A stretch of DNA of 64,000 nt, taken from positions 62,001 to 126,000 of the forward strand of contig NW_026251733.1 in NCBI RefSeq assembly GCF_025024155.1, read 5' to 3'. Position 1 is the stretch's first letter, and each line of letters opens with the position of its first letter. Made by a program: the position numbers and the translations under genes. Shown piece by piece: positions 22,314 through 33,534 of the stretch. A model generated the notes under the pieces. The model ran no database searches, was not told the DNA's origin, and was given only the letters and a program-made list of their open reading frames with translations. The DNA is from Gamsiella multidivaricata (taxonomy: Eukaryota > Mortierellomycota > Mortierellomycetes > Mortierellales > Mortierellaceae).

Positions 22314-23219
22314 TTAGAACCCGAGAATGCGCAGGTTACCCTCCGCAACAACGGTATACGCCTCCGTCTTCTTCCACTCCGCTAAGGATGGGATCACATT
22401 CACTTTCTCCCAAACAGTGTACAATGCAGGTGTTTTTTCTTTTGACACAAACCTGTCTCCGGTCAGCGTCACGATCATCTCCACTGCCAGTGCTAACTTG
22501 ATATCGGCCAGAGACAGCTGTGTAAAGCAAGGTATATCACCAAATTAATAGCTGGAAGAGTGGTAGCCAAGTAAATCCTTGGAGATGTTCTTTGCATACC
22601 TTGTCATTGACATAATGCCCATTGGAGCCATTGGCATGCAGATGCCGCTCATGCGTCAACACAAAGGGTGGCAAGGCCTCTGTCAGGAACCTCTCCGTCA
22701 TCGTAGCCTTGTAGGCTGCATCTCTCACAACGGCGATCCTCAAAAAGTAGTACGTTATGATCGCTTGGATCGAAGATGTGAAAGTGCGGACCTTGATCTC
22801 ATCAAAGTCATCGTTGCCATAGAGACCAAACTTCTTGGAGAGATAGTGCTCGATCACTTCGGATTCTGGGACTTCGATGGTCTGTCCTGACGATGTGGTC
22901 TCGTAGAGCACAGGAAGCACTCCAAAGAGCGTTTCGCTCTTTTCTTTGTTTGCCCAGTCCTGTGCAACATTTCATTCATTCCAATGGGGGATGATTCTAT
23001 TAGTTGGCGTAAAAAATTAGAACGGACGATTTCATGGGACATGCATGGACCAACCTCGGGAAAGACACATTCCCATTTGGCGCCCGTCGTCGCTAGGATC
23101 ATGCGTACGGTTGCAGCCATGCCATGAAGCTTAAAATACTTGAGCTTGAACGTACTGTCCTGATTGTAAATACTTTCGTTCAGGGCAGTCCGAGCATTGT
23201 TGTCGAACGTGCGAGACAT
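22314..23219 (-). CDS. Glutathione S-transferase (sigma-like)
   Basis: Three exons (23055-23219, 22600-22959, 22314-22517), all phase 0, encode 242 residues. The N-terminal thioredoxin-like half has KYFKLHGMAATVRMILATTGAKWE and VLPVLYE...EVPESEVIEHYLSKKFGLYG; the PESxxIxxYL pattern binds the gamma-glutamyl part of glutathione in the family. The C-terminal helical half contains YVNDKLSLADIKLALAVE, the N-capping box region with the conserved Asp. The layout follows cytosolic sigma/mu-like enzymes and fungal members of that group. It conjugates glutathione to electrophiles or acts as a peroxidase; the exact substrate cannot be read. The tyrosine of KYFKLHG is the likely catalytic residue. A TATA-like box lies 78 nt upstream of the ATG. 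Donor GTTGGT of intron 1 is weak but phase-consistent. Confidence 0.9.
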
Positions 23220-23952
23220 GTTGTTTGCTATTGTCTGATGAAGGGAAGAAGGGCTTTCGGTGCATTGAGGTCCAAAAGTGGACGAGACAAGCTCATCTTA
23301 TATAGCGATTCGGATACGCCGCGTTTGCACAGTGCTCCTTCCTAAGGACCATTGAAGTACTAAGCATCCCGGTCCGAAGATGAATTCATATGGCATCACT
23401 CTTTTCCACAATGAAATCGATACAGGTACACTGAAGTGTAGATGCTGAGAAATCAGTCGGAAGTACACAGAGACGCGCCGCGTCTGTGTTTGTTGACTGA
23501 TCGTCAGCGCACCTGTCTTATCTGTGTAATTGCGCATTTCAAAGGTTACCCTGCGCTTTATTAATTTTTCCTAAACAAGCTGTCAGATGCACACCTGACG
23601 CGTTTATATTCAAAGAATCGGGTCATATTTCGCAAGAGTTGTTGAATCAGACACGCTCTTTACGCTGCCCTTGTGTATGAAGGCCCAAATATAAGTGATG
23701 TTGGTGATGGCGGTGGCCGTGTTTGTACTTTAGAGCGGGCGCAGCGTCGCCATCAAAGGGCGGATACGTTGAAGCATGCTCGATCCTGTGGCGACCGTGT
23801 TAGTTGCCGTCGTCTTCGTTGCTATCACCATTGTCCTTCTCTTTCCTCTTTTGTGATGAACGTTTGTTGTGCTTTATCCAGAGATTTTTCGATTTCCTCC
23901 CATCAGGACCCTCCATATCCTCATCATCATAGTCATCCTCGTCGTAGCCATA
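23220..23952. other. Intergenic between the GST start and the secreted-protein stop
   Basis: 733 bases. Apart from the GST TATA box, no supported gene or structured element is seen. Confidence 0.55.
23297..23304 (-). promoter_or_regulatory. TATA box of the glutathione S-transferase gene
   Basis: TATATAAG on the minus strand, 78-85 nt upstream of the ATG at 23219. The match is good and the distance plausible. Confidence 0.55.
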
Positions 23953-24591
23953 TTAGCCCCTCAATGGCGCTGTTGGTGTCTGTAACACCTTTTCTGTCAC
24001 GGTAGCCGTCTTCGTGACGGTCTTATATACGGTTGTCGTCGTCTGGATGTATACCACTGGGCGGATTAGTCCTGCCTCTCCAATCCCTGATCCACCACCC
24101 CCAGCAGCCTTAATATCTACTACCCCCTCGAGCGCGTAATCCACTTCGGCTGTCAGATCCACGCCATTGTTGCACAGGCAAAGGACGCGAATGGAATCCG
24201 AATTAGGCACATGAATACAACGATTGATTTCGCCTTTGCCATTGTATTTGGAACGTGCGCGTTCCTCTGATGACAAGGAATTGTTGATATTGCCCGGGTC
24301 TTTGGCATCACCCCGCTGAAGACATCGGACATGGCAGAGGAATGTGAAGGATTTGCAAAAGGGCGTGACCGCTGTCGCGGCGAGCTCATCATCTGAGGAC
24401 TGGGTCATATCAAAGAAGGTATGGTCAGGGCTGAGCTGAATGGTTTGCTTCAGGTTATCCAAGTTCTTCTTCTTGCTGCGCAGTGTCAACTGTGATGGAT
24501 GGGCGTCGTTGATGCGCTGCTGGGTTGCCGAAACCGCGATAAGAGAGCTGGCGAGAAGGGTCCCCAGAGCCATGGCAATCTTTATCTTCAT
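23953..24591 (-). CDS. Small secreted six-cysteine protein, function unknown
   Basis: A single exon of 212 residues. The chosen ATG at 24591 begins MKIKIAMALGTLLASSLIAVSA, a clear signal peptide; the frame is open further upstream but that extension would bury the signal. The mature part has six cysteines grouped as CKSFTFLCHVRC, NRC and VLCLC, a spacing suggesting two or three disulfides. It also has charged linkers, a Gly-rich segment and a Thr/Val-rich end (TTTTVYKTVTKTATVTEKV) that could be O-glycosylated. No GPI-type hydrophobic tail is present. I do not recognise a named domain; a cell-surface, effector-like or hydrophobin-unrelated secreted role is possible but not shown. The gene stands alone between the GST and F-box genes. 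Confidence 0.75.
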   Translation of the reverse strand: MKIKIAMALGTLLASSLIAVSATQQRINDAHPSQLTLRSKKKNLDNLKQTIQLSPDHTFFDMTQSSDDELAATAVTPFCKSFTFLCHVRCLQRGDAKDPGNINNSLSSEERARSKYNGKGEINRCIHVPNSDSIRVLCLCNNGVDLTAEVDYALEGVVDIKAAGGGGSGIGEAGLIRPVVYIQTTTTVYKTVTKTATVTEKVLQTPTAPLRG

Positions 24592-25353
24592 GGTTGTGTC
24601 AGTGTGCTGCCCGCGGAAGGTGGGCCAAGTCAATAGTTGAGAGAACAGAGGTCGATGAAATGGATTATGAGACGAGAGAAAATAAGGAGCGAGCTGTCTG
24701 GGAATGGGGCATTTTGTATTCATCTACATTCCTTTGTTCCCTCCCACAGCGATCATTCTTTATCTCCTCTAAAGACAATGGAATGTTATGCTCGTATATC
24801 TCCATTTTTCCCGGTGCCCCACGCCCAGAAAACATGCATACTTCCACGTCAGATACGCGCGTTCTATTTGATCGGCATAGGGCCCCAACTGGGTCTTTTA
24901 CAAATGATGGCGTGTCCATTGACAGCATTTCCAATAGCAGGTGACCCATTCGTCACGCATAAGGTTGAAAAAAAACCCAGAGCTGAGTTAGTGCACGGCG
25001 CCACTCCACACGACTGCACATTGCCCAGGCCGTGGAGTGTTGTGGTCTAAGTGTGAAACATGTTACACCATGCTCTTCGCTCTGCGTGCGATGAACAATT
25101 GGCCCACGCAGAGATGAAAAGCCAAAGAAGAAGGAACGAAGGCTAGAAGAAAGGCAGTGTTTGTGAGCCCTGTATTTGCGTTTTTTTTTCTCCTGTCATT
25201 TGGTCAGCATTCTGCACTCTGGGGTGGCATAGCAACACATTGTCCATCTTTTGTACATGTAGTCTATCGCTCACCTTACTACATTTAAGCAGCTGCACAC
25301 GATAGATCCTCGCTCATCTCTTCTTTTTCTCCTCGTCTTTGACAATACTTGTA
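24592..25353. other. Divergent intergenic region (secreted protein / F-box)
   Basis: 762 bases serving as the common upstream region of two divergent genes. No RNA gene or clear core promoter element was recognised. Confidence 0.5.
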
Positions 25354-27825
25354 ATGGCTCTGCCTCCCCTTAAAAATACCATCCAAGGCATCCAGGACCA
25401 GTCCTTGGATGTCCTCCAGACCTTGATGATCCCGCTGAACCAACTCTCTATCTCTGCAGACGAGGGGTTTATTTGTTCCCAGCCAAAGCATGCATTGTCG
25501 CAGGTCGTCCCATCACCTCTCACGCCTTCGCTGTCTGGATGGAACAAGTTGCCGCCAGAATGTCTAGAGATCATCGTCCAAGTTCTCGATACGGATACTA
25601 GTACTCTCGCATCCCTCCTTCAGGTCAATCAGCAATGCTTCTTTTTGGTCGTGCCTCGACTCTACAGAGATCCTTTCCTGCGGATCCGGGAAATGTCCAT
25701 ACGCAAGAGCAACAACATTCGACTTTCCTCAATTAGCGAGAGAGCGCCACAAACCTTATCGATTTTAGAGGACCAACCACAATCCGCGACAAATACGCTC
25801 TACAATGCCGCGACAGAGACGACGGCAACAACAACGGTAACTGCAGCAGCAACGGCGGCGACATCAACAACAGCGAGCACAATGGCGGGCACGATGACGA
25901 GCCCAGCGAAGGTTGGCGTAGGCGCCATTAAGACTCAATTTGACGACGATGTGAGCAAAATTAATCAGATCCTCACGGCCCGACTCGAGGCCCGGGAATT
26001 TGCCCTGCTCTACACGTTGCTGTCGACCTTCATCCCACAGCTCTGCGCTAGGTTCCCTGACCTGAAAGAGCACTTCTTTCCAACATCGCCTTTTCGCGAT
26101 TATTGCTCCTGGAGTAGAGAGCCTTTTGATTTTGGTCCGCATCACCACTCCGTCACATGGCCCCGTCAGCTCTACCTCCGCCACCTCGTTGTCCTAGATC
26201 TAGAAAAGCTGTGTACCCGTGCTCGGCAAAGTCGTGGGTCATGTCATGCAGGAAGAGCCCCTGTGGTGACTACAAGAAGGGATGGTGTTTTTCAGCGACA
26301 GTTCACGCCCGATCGCAGCAACCACAACTTGACAACAATTGGAGTACTGGATCATCTACAGCGCGCACTCTTAAATCAACCTGGTGCCGATAGAATTCAA
26401 AGTATGAGGATCCCGACACATCGGATGAGGACCTTCCAGCTGAGGCAGGAACGCGTACCCAGGGCCAGAGAGCGGAAGGGGCCGCCACCACTATGGCAAC
26501 CATACTACCCGGAAGATGATGAAGAGGCTGTTGCTCCATCCCTTGAGCCTAGCAAAAGTGCTCCTATCGAAGAATTAAATCGACCTTACTGCTTCACCTT
26601 CAACAAACTGATGCACCTACGCCGCTTCGAGGTTTGCGATATGACCGAGAACGAGTGCGACTGGGAGACCCTTGATCGAGTACTTGCTACATTGCGGTTT
26701 GGACACCATCTTGGAAAGTCACATACCGAGGCCGAGAAGACCGCCAGAGGCGAAAGTGTAGCTACTTGCCAACTGAATAGAATCCAGATGTTTTCGCTCG
26801 AGACGCAAGCACCACTGACCTCTCATTTCAGCAAAGTCCTGAGTCACTTTGAGCACCTCGAAGTTTTAGAACTTAAACCAGCCTGCTGCCAACGACCGTG
26901 GTTCGCTGATTCACATCCAAACCTACATCGCACGCTCAGAGTCTTGAGGATCGGCACGACTACCTTTTACCGGGAGCACACCGCTGCTTTTGAGCATCTG
27001 GGTCAGTTTTTCAATCTGGAAGAGCTACGGATTGTCGTCAACAGTCCGCATCAGTTTCAGTGGGTCGTCAACACGAAGAAACAATTCCGGCTCGGTCAGC
27101 AGCAGAAGCAGCAGCAGCAGTGCCGTTCAGTAAACCAAGTCAATCGTACAGGAGCCGGCCTTGGACCCGCACCAATAACGTACATCAGGGACCAAGACAA
27201 TCCTTTGCAGAAATGTCTTCCAAAGCTCAAGAGGCTGGGATGCTCGGTCGAAGGCGATAACCAATTCGTGAGCGTGAATACGATCATTGACGCATTTGGG
27301 GATCAGCTTGAGGAGTTTGTCGTCCGTGTGTTGAATTATGCTGAGAGCTCCCGCTTCGAACATCCATTCAGCCAACTCCGCCGACTTGCACTCCGTGGCG
27401 ATTTTCTTTTTCGGTTCGATTACGAGAGCCTTGCTGAGCAGTGTCCCACGCTCGAAATGTTAGCTCTACAACACAACCGCTTCCTTCGATCCGTTGCCGA
27501 CGTTCAAGATGATGCAGCCATGGTCGCAGCACTGGTGAAACTTACAAAGCTGCGGTGCCTGTACCTCGAAGGATTATGGCCCATTGATGATATTCAGCTA
27601 CTCAAACTGGTGCAGGAGCGCCCGTCTCTGTACAAGATCGGGATCCATTACTCCGAGAATCTGACGTTTGCCGGAATGGAACAACTCGACAGAATACTGA
27701 GTGCTCGGGAGACAAAGTATCCACTCAAACCCAAGGGCCTGTATCGGCTGCCAGGCTACATGTCGGATTTCCTTGCGAAGGATTACGTATGGCGAACTAC
27801 GTTTTTCGGCCATGAAGACGACTGA
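25354..27825 (+). CDS. F-box / leucine-rich-repeat-like protein
   Basis: One intronless exon of 823 residues, the only long intronless gene on this side of the window. An F-box-like segment, NKLPPECLEIIVQVLD followed by LASLLQVNQQCFFLVVPRLYRDPF, sits at about residues 63-110. A Thr/Ala low-complexity stretch (about 150-185) follows. The second half has irregular leucine-rich repeats (LEHLEVLELKP, LRVLRIGTTTF, LEELRIVV, LRRLALRGDFLF, LEMLALQHNRF, LRCLYLEGLW). Such proteins usually serve as substrate adaptors of SCF ubiquitin ligases through Skp1, with the repeats choosing the target; no target can be inferred. The start at MALPPLK is the first ATG in frame. Early-diverging fungi carry large families of similar F-box genes. 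The stop is only 37 nt from the RIT1 stop on the other strand. Confidence 0.85.
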   Translation: MALPPLKNTIQGIQDQSLDVLQTLMIPLNQLSISADEGFICSQPKHALSQVVPSPLTPSLSGWNKLPPECLEIIVQVLDTDTSTLASLLQVNQQCFFLVVPRLYRDPFLRIREMSIRKSNNIRLSSISERAPQTLSILEDQPQSATNTLYNAATETTATTTVTAAATAATSTTASTMAGTMTSPAKVGVGAIKTQFDDDVSKINQILTARLEAREFALLYTLLSTFIPQLCARFPDLKEHFFPTSPFRDYCSWSREPFDFGPHHHSVTWPRQLYLRHLVVLDLEKLCTRARQSRGSCHAGRAPVVTTRRDGVFQRQFTPDRSNHNLTTIGVLDHLQRALLNQPGADRIQSMRIPTHRMRTFQLRQERVPRARERKGPPPLWQPYYPEDDEEAVAPSLEPSKSAPIEELNRPYCFTFNKLMHLRRFEVCDMTENECDWETLDRVLATLRFGHHLGKSHTEAEKTARGESVATCQLNRIQMFSLETQAPLTSHFSKVLSHFEHLEVLELKPACCQRPWFADSHPNLHRTLRVLRIGTTTFYREHTAAFEHLGQFFNLEELRIVVNSPHQFQWVVNTKKQFRLGQQQKQQQQCRSVNQVNRTGAGLGPAPITYIRDQDNPLQKCLPKLKRLGCSVEGDNQFVSVNTIIDAFGDQLEEFVVRVLNYAESSRFEHPFSQLRRLALRGDFLFRFDYESLAEQCPTLEMLALQHNRFLRSVADVQDDAAMVAALVKLTKLRCLYLEGLWPIDDIQLLKLVQERPSLYKIGIHYSENLTFAGMEQLDRILSARETKYPLKPKGLYRLPGYMSDFLAKDYVWRTTFFGHEDD

Positions 27826-27862
27826 TGCTCAACATAGCCTAAACTCAAACAAAATGAAAGCT

Positions 27863-30250
27863 TTAAAAAATTGTTTTCCTATTGAATTTTGCTGGAGGCG
27901 GATCAGAGGGGCTCATAAAATACGTGTTGACTATCTTCAGTGTTGCTCTTGATGGACGTGCAGCCAGACGATGCGACATGATCTGAAAGAGTCGCTTCTG
28001 GATCGTCTCCTTTGTTGCTGGTTGTGGTTGACCGTCGCTTGATCCGCAGTACCTCCCGGTTTCCTCGTCAAAACATGACACCAATAGTGCCAGCGCAATA
28101 CCGACTGATCGATCCATTCCTTGCTGACAATGGATTAAGATTTTAGGCTTCGTCAGTTCCTCCTGCCCTTCACGTACTATTCTTGACGCATACAGTGACT
28201 CAATGGCCTTCTTTGCAATAGGTATCATTTCCAACAACTGGTGTTGACCCTTCTTTCCCTCCGCAATTGGTAGATGCAGGTAGTGGAACTGTTTTGATCC
28301 TTGAATAGGAGCTGGCAATACAGTCGCTGATGCCGTCGATGGCGTGCTCATTGCCACCAACTGATGCTCTTGAATGATACATAGCGATGCCTGAGCTCCG
28401 CCTGCTCCATTACCGCCCAGTTGCGAAATAATTTGCGAAGTCTCTTCTCCCTCAAACACCAGGTTGCGCCTGATCTCTGCAGCACAGTTGATCACCATGT
28501 CAAACCCTCTCTGCCAGCAATCAGGTATCTTCCCGCTGAAATTATTCCCGATCCAGATCGGACTGGGCTTGATCTCTGAACAAAGCTCCATAGACGGCGT
28601 GAACAAAATCCGGTCACTGCTGTCCTGTCGTCCCTTGCTCAGCTGATGTCGACCATCCTGTGCGATCTCATCTACCTGATGATATAAGCCCTCCAGTTGC
28701 TTCTTCTTTGCCTCGCGGACAACCTCCTGTACACGTTTCTCGCATTCTGTAGATGTGATGCCCTCCTCCAGCAAGTACTCTTCGTTCTCCCAGAATAAAT
28801 CTGGAGTAAGTCCCTTGGACCACATCTCTTCATCGTCACCTGATCCCTGGACGTAAAGATATCCGTCGCACTCCTCCATTCCGTCCGGAACAACCCTGGA
28901 AGCGCTCAAGCAGATTACGGGAAAAAAGGCTACCTGACTGTAATCTGGAGGGTCGTTCTTAAAGATAAAACTCTGTGGGGTAATCCAGATCGGCCGGATC
29001 GGCTTTAGCAGACGTGTGGTCAAAGGCGTCAGGTCAGTGAAGCGCTAGTGTGACATAGAAATCGAGTTAGGTGAACATACTTCGAACGCATTGAAGTAGG
29101 GGAACTGGATTGACTAAGACAAACACTGCGCGATATACCATTAGTTTCTCTGCGAATCCGTCAATTTTCTCCGCAATCTGGGCATGCTCTGACCGAGAGA
29201 TTAAACTTGGTAATGAATGATAGCGTATGTCCCAGCGTTCAGCATCTAACGAGGGCATAAGCAACGATGAAGCCGCAGTTACAGAGGCATCTCCTGGAAG
29301 CTCCAGGTCGTCCACTTGCTGTGGGGGGGCCATGCCTGGGGCTACCTGCTCCTGCTCTCGTAGTGCTGTGCAGGTTTGGAGGGCGCGTTTGTGTACGGCA
29401 TTGTTGATGGTGGCACACCAGATGGGGATTGTTTTCGAAAGAGCATCCGGCACTCGCTTTCCCTTTCTGGTCGAGTCTACAATAATGCATCTATATCATC
29501 GTTGTTTGGTATTGAATATCGCTTATGAGGACGGATGCTCAGAAAGAAAAGCATTTTCATGGAGATATTTGCAGTGTATCTTTTCATTATCAATGATTAC
29601 CCTCCGTTGTTGACGATCGTAGCGATCAAATGAGGATTATATCGGCGAAGGTTAAAGTCCCAACTACCCGTGTGTCCATCCGTCGACTTGAAATATACCC
29701 CAGGCTTTTGGATCTAGCACGTATCGAACGCAATTGAGAAAAAGTAGAAACGTTTTGCGCCTCAGTACAAGACTGAACTGCCGATCGGAAGGATATACAT
29801 GTATATCGATAGAAGAACGTAATCGTTACCTTGAGCGGATGGACATACCATGTCCCACATCGCTCGTTGGCTAATGTTTAGGCACAAGGAGTTGGAAACC
29901 AAGCAAAAATGGTCCTAATCAGCTATGGCAATTTACTTCCCAAAGATGATGGCATAACCTCCGTGCTCCAGATTGCAGGACGGCCCAAATCTGTACGACT
30001 TACCAAGCACCGGAAACTGTGGGAAGAGGTTCGCTGTCTCGCTTACAAATGCCGCGTCTGCCTGTATTGATTTGAGTCGATTCAGCCTATGGACATACAA
30101 GATATATGAGGTTGCCTTGTCCAAATGTCCTAGAGGCCGGTTTTACTTGACTGGAAGACTAAATACTTACAGGCTCTTTGCATCCCTCCTCATGTCATCC
30201 CTATTGCTGCCATGTCCACTGTACTGCGTTGCTCTGATGCGACTCGTCAT
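27863..30250 (-). CDS. RIT1: Initiator tRNA(Met) 2'-O-ribosyl-phosphate transferase
   Basis: Six exons (30171-30250, 30004-30086, 29830-29870, 29601-29704, 29139-29490, 27863-29044) give 613 residues, with all phases in agreement. Family blocks in order: LNRLKSIQADAAFV, ANERCGTWYVHP, VYFKSTDGHTGSWDFNLRRYN, GGCIIVDSTRKGKRVPDALSKTIPIWCATIN, PIRPIWITPQ, FFPVICLSASR and near the C terminus HCQQGMDRSVGIALALL. Rit1 attaches a phosphoribosyl group to A64 of initiator tRNA, keeping it out of elongation. The C-terminal CX5R loop (about residues 525-533) belongs to the dual-specificity-phosphatase-like fold known in this family. The protein is longer than the yeast one (513 residues), partly from Gln/Ala-rich linkers. 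The first two exons are short and intron 3 is short too. It is convergent with the F-box gene. Confidence 0.93.
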
Positions 30251-30489
30251 TCTTTTTCATCCGCTTTCGGGTTCGGTCAATCAGAGTCAAGAAAGAAAAA
30301 GTAGTGAATAAGCTGCACATGCCCAGTTCGGATCAGCCACCTGCTCCAGATAAACCTTATATAAACATCCTCATCAAGATCAGGGTATCCGCGTAACAAG
30401 GTTCTGCTGTGCAAAACCCGATTATTGAAGATAACCGATTGCTGTTGTGCTTTATTTTCCAATGCCAGTTTATTTTGTTCGGCTATGGT

Positions 30490-32286
30490 TTACAGGTACA
30501 GTCCTTCAGGTGTACCCTCGTTCTTCCTGTACAACACCTTCTCCTTTGCCTTCTTAAAGTCATCCGCCTTGACCTTCATACGACGCTCACGCAGTGCCAA
30601 CAAACCGGCCTCTGTGCACACAGCCTTGATATCAGCTCCAGAAAGTTCGTCCTTTGACATAACAAATTCCTCCAAATCCACATCGTCCGCGAGCTGCATG
30701 CGCCCAGTGTGAATGTTAAAGATACGGCGCTTGGTCTTGACATCAGGCATGGGGAACTCGATCTTGCGATCGATTCGTCCTGGACGAATCAGGGCGGGGT
30801 CCAAGGACTCAATCTGGTTGGTGGCCATAATGACTTTGACGTCTCCTCGTGAATCGAATCCGTCCAACTGGTTCAGCAGCTCCAACATGGTTCTCTGGAT
30901 CTCACGCTCTCCTCCAGAATTCGATTCATATCTATTTCGAGCAGCAAAAAGCAGCAGATTAGCTGCCAGCCATCCGCATGTTGCACAGAGAGAAGCATGC
31001 GTGGTGCTCTGACGACTTACCTCTTGGTACCAATGGCGTCAATTTCATCAATGAACACAATCGACGGTGCGTTTTCTTCTGCAACTCTAAACAGCTCACG
31101 GACCAACTTTGGACCATCTCCAAGGTACTTTTGGATCAGCTCCGATCCAACGACACGCAAGAAGGTCGCAGAGGTCTGGTTGGCGACAGCCTTAGCGAGC
31201 AAAGTCTTGCCTGTTCCGGGCACACCATACAAAATGACGCCCTTAGGAGGCTTCACACCCATGTCTTCGTACAACTCGGGGTGGGTTAAGGGCAGCTCGA
31301 CAGCTTCCTTGATTTCCTGAATCTGTGCCTCTAAACCACCAATGTCTGCATACGATTCCGTAGGAGCCTTTTCCAACTTCATGACGCTGACCATAGGGTC
31401 GGCATCGTCCTGAAGAACTCCAATAACGGACATAGTCTAGGGATTACGATGAAATGTCAGTAAGGATTGTCTATGCATGGCCTCATATCACATCGCACCT
31501 GTCGCTAAGAGACTACATACCTTGTGGTGAAGCAAAATCGAGCATCCGGGCTCCAGCAAATCTTTGTCCACGAAGGAGAGAATACTGACATAATATTCGG
31601 GTCCATTACTTGTCGAGATAATGGCATGGTCGTCGTCAATAATTTCCTCAAGCGTGCCGACGCTCATGGGTGTTCCCCGGAGATCATCGACCTTGGATCG
31701 CTCTTCCAATGTCTTTTCCTCCTGAGGCTTCAGTCTCTCCTGGTTCACTACAAACTCTTCTTCCATGAGTAAGTAGTCCTTGATACGCTCCATCTTGAGC
31801 ATCTTCAGGCGGCAGCGTGTTGTCGGGAACACTATGGTGACAATCGAGAAGGGCACATGTAAGTCTTTACTGAGCACGCAATTCAACTCTGCTGTGGATT
31901 AAATGCTGTAAATACAGAGAGCCCCTTGAACACACCTGCAGGGAGCTTTGATGATGCGTCAGGGCCCTTTCTCATCTTCTTCTTTCCGACGCGAGTGGGC
32001 AGTGGAGGCTCCCATTTCTTCTTGGGTTCCTTGTCCTAGAATGTCATAAATTCAGCAAGGCGCGGTTAGCCGCCTGGTTGTTACGAGCCTAAGTCTGGAG
32101 CAAGCGGCTTTCGAAGACGCATACATCTTTTTTCTGGTTCTTATTGGCGTTTGGTGGCTGTGATTGTTGGTTACCCTATATTAGCCAAAAGCAAAGAGGA
32201 TTCAAAGGTCAGCACTGTGTGTTCCATAGAATGGTGTGCCTGAGAAGATCTGTCTGCGAACCTCCAACACGCTATTTTTTTACCAT
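30490..32286 (-). CDS. RPT2: 26S proteasome regulatory ATPase Rpt2 (subunit 4)
   Basis: Seven coding exons give 440 residues, the exact usual length: 32284-32286, 32125-32175, 31936-32035, 31521-31831, 31021-31436 and 30490-30931, the first being the ATG alone. The N terminus reads MGNQQSQ, an N-myristoylation signal as in other Rpt2 proteins. Then come the coiled-coil/OB region ([15 protein letters not shown]), Walker A GVPGTGKT, Walker B IVFIDEID, and the arginine-finger region ([13 protein letters not shown]). The C terminus GLYL matches the HbYX motif that docks into the 20S alpha ring and opens the gate. It unfolds ubiquitylated substrates as part of the Rpt1-6 ring. The start codon is separated from GGT-AAC by a 108-nt intron whose GTAAAA donor directly follows ATG. 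Identity is certain; the ATG exon is an inference from phase and homology. (The exon list above holds six intervals; I count six coding exons.). Confidence 0.95.
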
Positions 32287-32569
32287 AGTGAGTTTCGAGG
32301 GCGTGCGGTAGGTACTGTGTATGTGTTATGGGAAGGATATCCAGCAAAGGTCGATGCGAGTGGAATGCACAGTTGAGGAGGACAATGATAAGATGCAAAG
32401 CAGACAGACATGCGAACAAAAGCACGAGCAGACGCGGCCCCTCCGCCGAACCAGGTGACGTATGCACATATTATTCCAATTATATAGTTGCCATTTAAGT
32501 AGGGTACGATGCTCCCACAGAGTTTATTCAATGTATACCATGTGCATGTGTATCCGGTATCTTGGACCT

Positions 32570-33425
32570 CTACTCGTCATCGCTCGGAACACCGTCCGAT
32601 TCATCATCGTCGTCGTCTCCAACAATATCTCTCGCATCCTAATGATGAACTTCAATGGGTTAATGTTGCTTTGAGGGAGCCATTTCTATCATCGCAAGCT
32701 CCATGGCCACTTACATATTGTGCTCCCAGAGCAGCGCGCTGCAAAAAATCCTTCACTTCTCCATGAGTATCGCTAGGCGCTTTGTCCACGGGCTTTTGCT
32801 TGAGTTTATTCGAAGCTATTTAAGAAATGGTAGTGTACTTTTTGTCAATATCTCGCCAAGTTAATCGCATCCTGTGTGCTGCCGCAATGAACCACTCCAA
32901 ATACCGTTGAGCGAAGCGCCGTGGTTGACAAGGACTTGAACCATCTCCAGAGCAACATCGGGGTCCTGGTATGCTGCAGCCTTGTGCAAAGGCGTATCTC
33001 CTTCAATGCGATTCGCAATATTGACATTGATCCCGTCAAAGTACAGCAGGACCTCTAAGCACTCTGTCGAGGCGTTTCGCGCCCTATTAATGTTCCAATG
33101 TGTCGAATAGAGGATCAGTAATCGAGAACTTTCGCAGAACTGAGACTCGTTCCTTGGCTCAAAAAGTGCCTACAGTCGACTCGAGACACATACGCATAAT
33201 GAAGAGCAGAATTGCCGAGTCCATCAGTATAGTTCACGTTGAAAGTGGTAGGGTCAGACGAGAGGACCTGGTCAAGTAAGTCGAGATTGTCGTCTCTGCA
33301 TGCGGCCATCAGGAGTTCATCTACAGGACAAACGACACTAGGTTACATTCATTGCACAGGAAGAGTTCTACTTGTAAAATAAAGCATGTGAACGTACTGT
33401 TGCTTGCGCCATCCTCGTTAGACAT
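32570..33425 (-). CDS. Small ankyrin-repeat protein (YGL242C-like)
   Basis: Five exons (33398-33425, 33194-33320, 32905-33083, 32715-32815, 32570-32638) encode 167 residues. A short Asn/Glu N terminus leads into ankyrin-type helices: NELLMAACRDDNLDLLDQVL, GNSALHYAARNASTECLEVLLYFDGINVN and GDTPLHKAAAYQDPDVALEMVQVLVNHGAS. The end is acidic (VGDDDDDESDGVPSDDE). The arrangement resembles the fungal one-domain ankyrin protein YGL242C, which has no well-defined function. Ankyrin repeats mediate protein binding, so a scaffold or chaperone role is possible. Intron donors are GTACGT, GTATGT, GTATTT and GTAAGT; all phases fit. It lies 109 nt downstream of the MFS transporter stop on the same strand and ends 283 nt before the RPT2 start. 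Domain call is secure, orthology moderate. Confidence 0.85.
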
Positions 33426-33534
33426 GTTGTATAAAGTCGTCAGAAGTTGAGGTAGGTGATTTTGAGAAGTTTGCAGAGAAGACTTGTGGTCAGAGCTTAG
33501 ACGTCATTTCTTGAGACTTGAATTTTATTACTAT

